From: Corallochytrium limacisporum
Lineage: Eukaryota; Opisthokonta
Assembly (NCBI GenBank): GCA_002811645.1
Contig: PDIP01000036.1
Coordinates: 266,985 to 330,984 of the forward strand
Direction of reading: 5' to 3'
DNA: 64,000 nucleotides
The notes beneath the pieces were generated by a model that saw only the letters and a program-made list of their open reading frames with translations, ran no database searches and was not told the origin of the DNA. The position numbers were made by a program, and so were the translations under genes. Shown in pieces: positions 63,978 to 64,000 of this stretch; position 1 is the stretch's first letter; each line of letters begins with the position of its first letter.

Positions 63978-63993
63978 GTGTGTGTGTGTGTGT
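63978..63993. repeat. (TG)n run at the window edge
   Basis: Eight TG units followed by a G run that reaches the window end. Confidence 0.8.
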
Positions 63994-64000
63994 GGGGGGG

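Larger units (their letters stand above)
61766..64000. other. Low-complexity spacer to the window end
   Basis: No supported gene. From about 62.0 kb it holds G and C runs (C4G10 at 62156-62169), AG and CT repeats, and long T or A tracts. Frames here are strongly biased and present on both strands. Confidence 0.5.

Overview
This is a nuclear eukaryotic window. It carries 22 protein-coding genes I can support, plus two or three weak candidates, on both strands, at roughly balanced GC and with the standard code (TAA, TAG and TGA all end genes). A Src-type tyrosine kinase with both regulatory tyrosines and an attractin-like CUB-EGF-kelch-PSI receptor point to Holozoa. Almost all genes are uninterrupted; only two small genes show introns (about 92-99 bp, GTAAGT donors, one with a TACTAAC branch point). 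This suggests an intron-poor unicellular relative of animals (filasterean, ichthyosporean or corallochytrean type). I cannot fix the species.

Layout. 1-8.9 kb: 5' part of a mitochondrial uS10 gene (-), class I fumarase (+), a BAR-PH-ArfGAP-ankyrin-PH protein (-) and ubinuclein (-). 8.9-13.9 kb: a 5 kb stretch with no supported gene. 13.9-20.9 kb: a 1055-residue protein I do not recognise (+), TRAP1/mitochondrial HSP90 (+) and V-ATPase subunit c (-). 20.9-23.2 kb: low-complexity spacer with (AC)35. 23.2-28.8 kb: dolichyl-diphosphate phosphatase (+, three exons), ATP synthase inhibitor IF1 (-, two exons), RBX1 (-), SPT4 (+) and Src kinase (-). 28.8-32.1 kb: low-complexity spacer with a 225-base gap. 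32.1-38.8 kb: HEMK2-type eRF1 methyltransferase overlapped by a small ORF (-), WDR6 (-), a NuiA/EndoGI-like protein (+) and a NUDT8-like Nudix hydrolase (-). 38.8-42.9 kb: a second empty stretch. 42.9-52.8 kb: attractin-like receptor (+), gankyrin (+), nucleoplasmin-type FKBP (-) and a membrane-anchored M16 metalloprotease (-). 52.8-55 kb: spacer with a 178-base gap. 55-58.4 kb: PFK-2/FBPase-2 (+) and CDK5RAP1-type tRNA methylthiotransferase (-). 60.1-61.8 kb: a nucleotidyltransferase-like plus PD-(D/E)XK-nuclease-like fusion (+). The rest is low-complexity spacer.

The genes form no operon or pathway cluster, but about a third of the products look mitochondrial: uS10m, fumarase, TRAP1, IF1, CDK5RAP1 and the NUDT8-like protein, with the NuiA-like protein possible. 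Convergent pairs are tight (55-120 bp between stops). Long spacers lie upstream of genes and repeatedly contain C(n)G(m) self-complementary tracts, two of which border the assembly gaps.

Most worth following: the NTase-nuclease fusion at 60,086-61,765; the NuiA/EndoGI-like protein at 37,185-38,000; a PFK-2/FBPase-2 whose phosphatase histidine is alanine; the attractin-like receptor with a tail resembling the MGRN1-binding motif; the M16 ectoprotease on a Thr-rich stalk; and the 1055-residue orphan.
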